A stretch of DNA of 64,000 bases. Source: Sagittula marina (GTDB lineage: Bacteria > Pseudomonadota > Alphaproteobacteria > Rhodobacterales > Rhodobacteraceae). Made by a program: the position numbers and the translations under genes. Under the pieces are notes generated by a model that was not told the DNA's origin, made no database searches, and worked only from the letters and a program-made list of their open reading frames with translations. The DNA lies in the NCBI RefSeq assembly GCF_014196795.1, contig NZ_JACIEJ010000001.1, positions 620,001 through 684,000 on the forward strand, read 5' to 3'. Shown in pieces: positions 63,421 through 64,000 of this stretch (positions are counted from its first letter, which is position 1; every line of letters starts with the position of its first letter).

Positions 63421-64000
63421 TTATTGCAGCAGCTGCGTCCAGACCTTTGTCACAAGATCCTGCGCCGCCGGGGAGCAGGTGCGCGAAAATTCGACTGGCA
63501 CGTCGGGGAACAGCTCCGGCGCGTTCTCAGGCGTGTATTTCGCGTCCTCCATCACCAGCTGCACCGGCGAGGAGTGGGCGTAATAATTGTACTGAATCGT
63601 GGCGTTCTCGGGCTCCGAGATGAAGTTCATGAAGGCCTTGGCATTGTCCACATTGGCCGCGCCCGCGGGGACCACCATGGAATCGATCCAGCCCACAAGA
63701 CCCTCTTTCGGCATAGCGAATTCCACTGGCGCGCCGTCCATTCGGGTCCGCATGGAGTTGCCGTCCCACCAGAAATGCGCCGCAACCTCGCCGGACCCAA
63801 GGCGGTTTTCGATGTTGTCACTGGCATAGACCGCGACGTCCGGCTTTTGTGCGGCCAGCAGATCGTAGACTTTCTTCATCTCGGTCGCGTCTTCCGAACA
63901 AAACTCCACGCCCAGATAAAGTTGCGCGGCACCGATCACCTCGTCGGGGTAGTTCAGGCTTGCGATTTTGCCCGCCAACTTGTCGTCGGGTTCAAAGAAG
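63421..64000 (-). CDS. Periplasmic binding protein, PotD/PotF (spermidine/putrescine-type), C-terminal part
   Basis: The last 192 codons of a substrate-binding protein whose N terminus lies beyond the window. FFEPDDKLAGKIASLNYPDE, AHFWWDGNSMRTRMDG, WIDSMVVPAGAANVDNAKAF and MNFISEPENATIQYNYYAHS are typical of PotD/PotF-type proteins of polyamine ABC importers. It delivers its ligand from the periplasm to a membrane permease. First in direction of transcription here, it is followed by GMC, amidohydrolase and deacylase genes, so it may feed their substrate. Confidence 0.85.
   Translation of the reverse strand, partial: FFEPDDKLAGKIASLNYPDEVIGAAQLYLGVEFCSEDATEMKKVYDLLAAQKPDVAVYASDNIENRLGSGEVAAHFWWDGNSMRTRMDGAPVEFAMPKEGLVGWIDSMVVPAGAANVDNAKAFMNFISEPENATIQYNYYAHSSPVQLVMEDAKYTPENAPELFPDVPVEFSRTCSPAAQDLVTKVWTQLLQ

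Noticed and set aside
1-64000. tRNA genes, CRISPR arrays, prophage or restriction-modification genes
   Set aside because: I looked through the intergenic stretches for T-arm-like sequences, spaced direct repeats and phage or defence proteins and found none that hold up.

Overview
The window reads as chromosomal DNA of an alphaproteobacterium of the Rhodobacterales (Roseobacter/Rhodobacter type). Reasons: high G+C, three peptide deformylase-type genes in tandem, a DUF3576 – leuS – lptE – holA order broken only by an insertion, pyk next to DUF1244 and N-formylglutamate amidohydrolase genes, a Rhodobacter-type porin, and a methylsuccinyl-CoA dehydrogenase (mcd) typical of the ethylmalonyl-CoA pathway. 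These links are from general knowledge of the group; no search was run. Most of the window is dense housekeeping sequence with many 4-base start/stop overlaps. I found no tRNA, rRNA, CRISPR array or complete mobile element.

Layout. 1-10.4 kb: end of rsh, rpoZ, folK, an NYN-domain nuclease, a YqaA-type membrane protein, ispH, an FMN-binding oxidase-like protein, two c-type cytochromes, a methyltransferase, rnhA, a TRIC-type channel, a C-S lyase-type aminotransferase and the deformylase triplet. 10.5-18 kb: an enoyl-CoA hydratase/SDR pair, a large periplasmic DUF2125 protein, an SDR remnant, a UbiH-family hydroxylase, an amidase and an aminotransferase. 18-28 kb: ftsK, a PAS-like protein, exoD, lolA, a metallo-hydrolase, a lytic transglycosylase-like lipoprotein, hspQ, threonine aldolase, ycgN-type protein and ribF. 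28-34 kb: a kinase-like protein without its catalytic Asp, a MocR regulator, a yggS-type PLP protein, a TPR sulfotransferase and a porin. 34-42 kb: DUF3576 and leuS-lptE-holA, with a glycosyltransferase and a sulfotransferase-like gene inserted between them. 42-53 kb: DUF1244, N-formylglutamate amidohydrolase, pyk, a soluble chemoreceptor, rpmI-rplT, an IS remnant, an SGNH lipoprotein and pheS-orf-pheT. 53-58.9 kb: a fatty acid desaturase, mcd, a TSUP permease, a small Cys-containing secreted protein and an MFS remnant. 58.9-64 kb: a leftward gene set of periplasmic binding protein, GMC oxidoreductase, amidohydrolase and ArgE-type deacylase, probably a scavenging and catabolic operon for an N-acyl or amine compound.

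The strongest unusual signals are: a foreign-looking 128-codon gene locked between pheS and pheT by overlaps on both sides; a third deformylase paralogue that has lost its metal-binding Cys and catalytic Glu; a globin-type chemoreceptor with no possible proximal His, whose ribosome-binding site lies inside the pyk terminator hairpin; a LacI-type palindrome on the pyk promoter; a stretch of leuS with foreign codon use just before KMSKS; and several decayed genes (SDR, MFS transporter, IS1595-type element). I saw no complete new defence or mobile system.
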